From assembly GCF_963576545.1 (NCBI RefSeq), contig NC_083651.1:10900386-10964385 (forward strand): 64,000 nucleotides of DNA. The letters are read 5' to 3'. Position 1 is the first letter of the stretch. Every line of letters starts with the position of its first letter. Positions 63,681 through 64,000 of this stretch are shown piece after piece. Position numbers and translations under genes: made by a program. The notes under the pieces are model-generated. The model saw only the letters and a list, made by a program, of their open reading frames with translations. It made no database searches and had not been told where the DNA came from. This stretch comes from Limanda limanda. Taxonomy: Eukaryota; Chordata; Actinopteri; Pleuronectiformes; Pleuronectidae.

Positions 63681-64000
63681 ACCTTGACCAATTAAATGCC
63701 CTTTGAGGGTGAGACTAGATGTCCCAACAGGGAAAAAGAGGAAGACACACTTTTTAAAGTGGCTCACATGTGTTTTTTAAAGCACCAAAACCTTTGCCAC
63801 CACCACAGAATGGTCAAGAAAATGTCCACAATAAGACAAGATAAATCATTAAAAAGCTCAAGGAAGGCATCTTGAGCTTAAGGTTTGTGGTTACAAGCCG
63901 GCTCAACCTCCCATAGCTGCAGAATTTGGTTACAGAGTCCGAATGGTTGTTTTCTTGCTTGATTGGATTATGGCCACACACCTCAAGCTCGGCTTGCACC

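Overview
This is animal nuclear DNA, most likely from a teleost fish. No bacterial-style gene packing is visible: coding capacity sits in short exons with consensus splice sites, separated by AT-rich introns. Long CA/TG microsatellites (up to about 73 units), GA/CT tracts and dispersed repeats of teleost type are common. The species cannot be named from the sequence.

The only protein-coding gene I can prove is clybl (mitochondrial citramalyl-CoA lyase, CLYBL family), on the minus strand. Seven consecutive coding exons are resolved at 39397-39218, 27124-26936, 22555-22454, 20619-20526, 19706-19539, 14957-14833 and 13555-13460. They join in phase and give 317 residues that are collinear with human CLYBL (about 340 residues) from just after the mitochondrial presequence to the C-terminal Glu-Lys-stop. 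Only the short first exon, which encodes the targeting peptide and the start codon, was not found. It lies upstream of 39.4 kb, inside or beyond this window.

Layout: 1-13459 is downstream of clybl. In vertebrates the clybl 3' end faces zic5/zic2, but no Zic zinc-finger exon is present here. This flank holds several homeodomain-motif-rich blocks that look like conserved non-coding elements, a perfect 22-bp hairpin, and several unexplained candidate exons with good splice signals. 13460-39397 is clybl; its introns hold further enhancer-like blocks, dispersed repeats and a dead LINE reverse transcriptase. 39398-64000 is the upstream flank or intron 1. It has more enhancer-like blocks (43.8-44.3, 46.85-47.35 and 56.86-57.11 kb), a CpG-rich patch with two perfect CRE sites near 59 kb, and microsatellites.

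My reading (inference) is a housekeeping mitochondrial gene embedded in a regulatory landscape that probably serves the neighbouring zic genes. Conservation could not be measured here, so the enhancer calls are tentative. Nearly all the longer open frames are chance or microsatellite translations. I found no clear evidence of a new multi-gene system; the best leads are the candidate exons at 3.9, 8.9, 11.1 and 12.6 kb and the hairpin at 7.7 kb.
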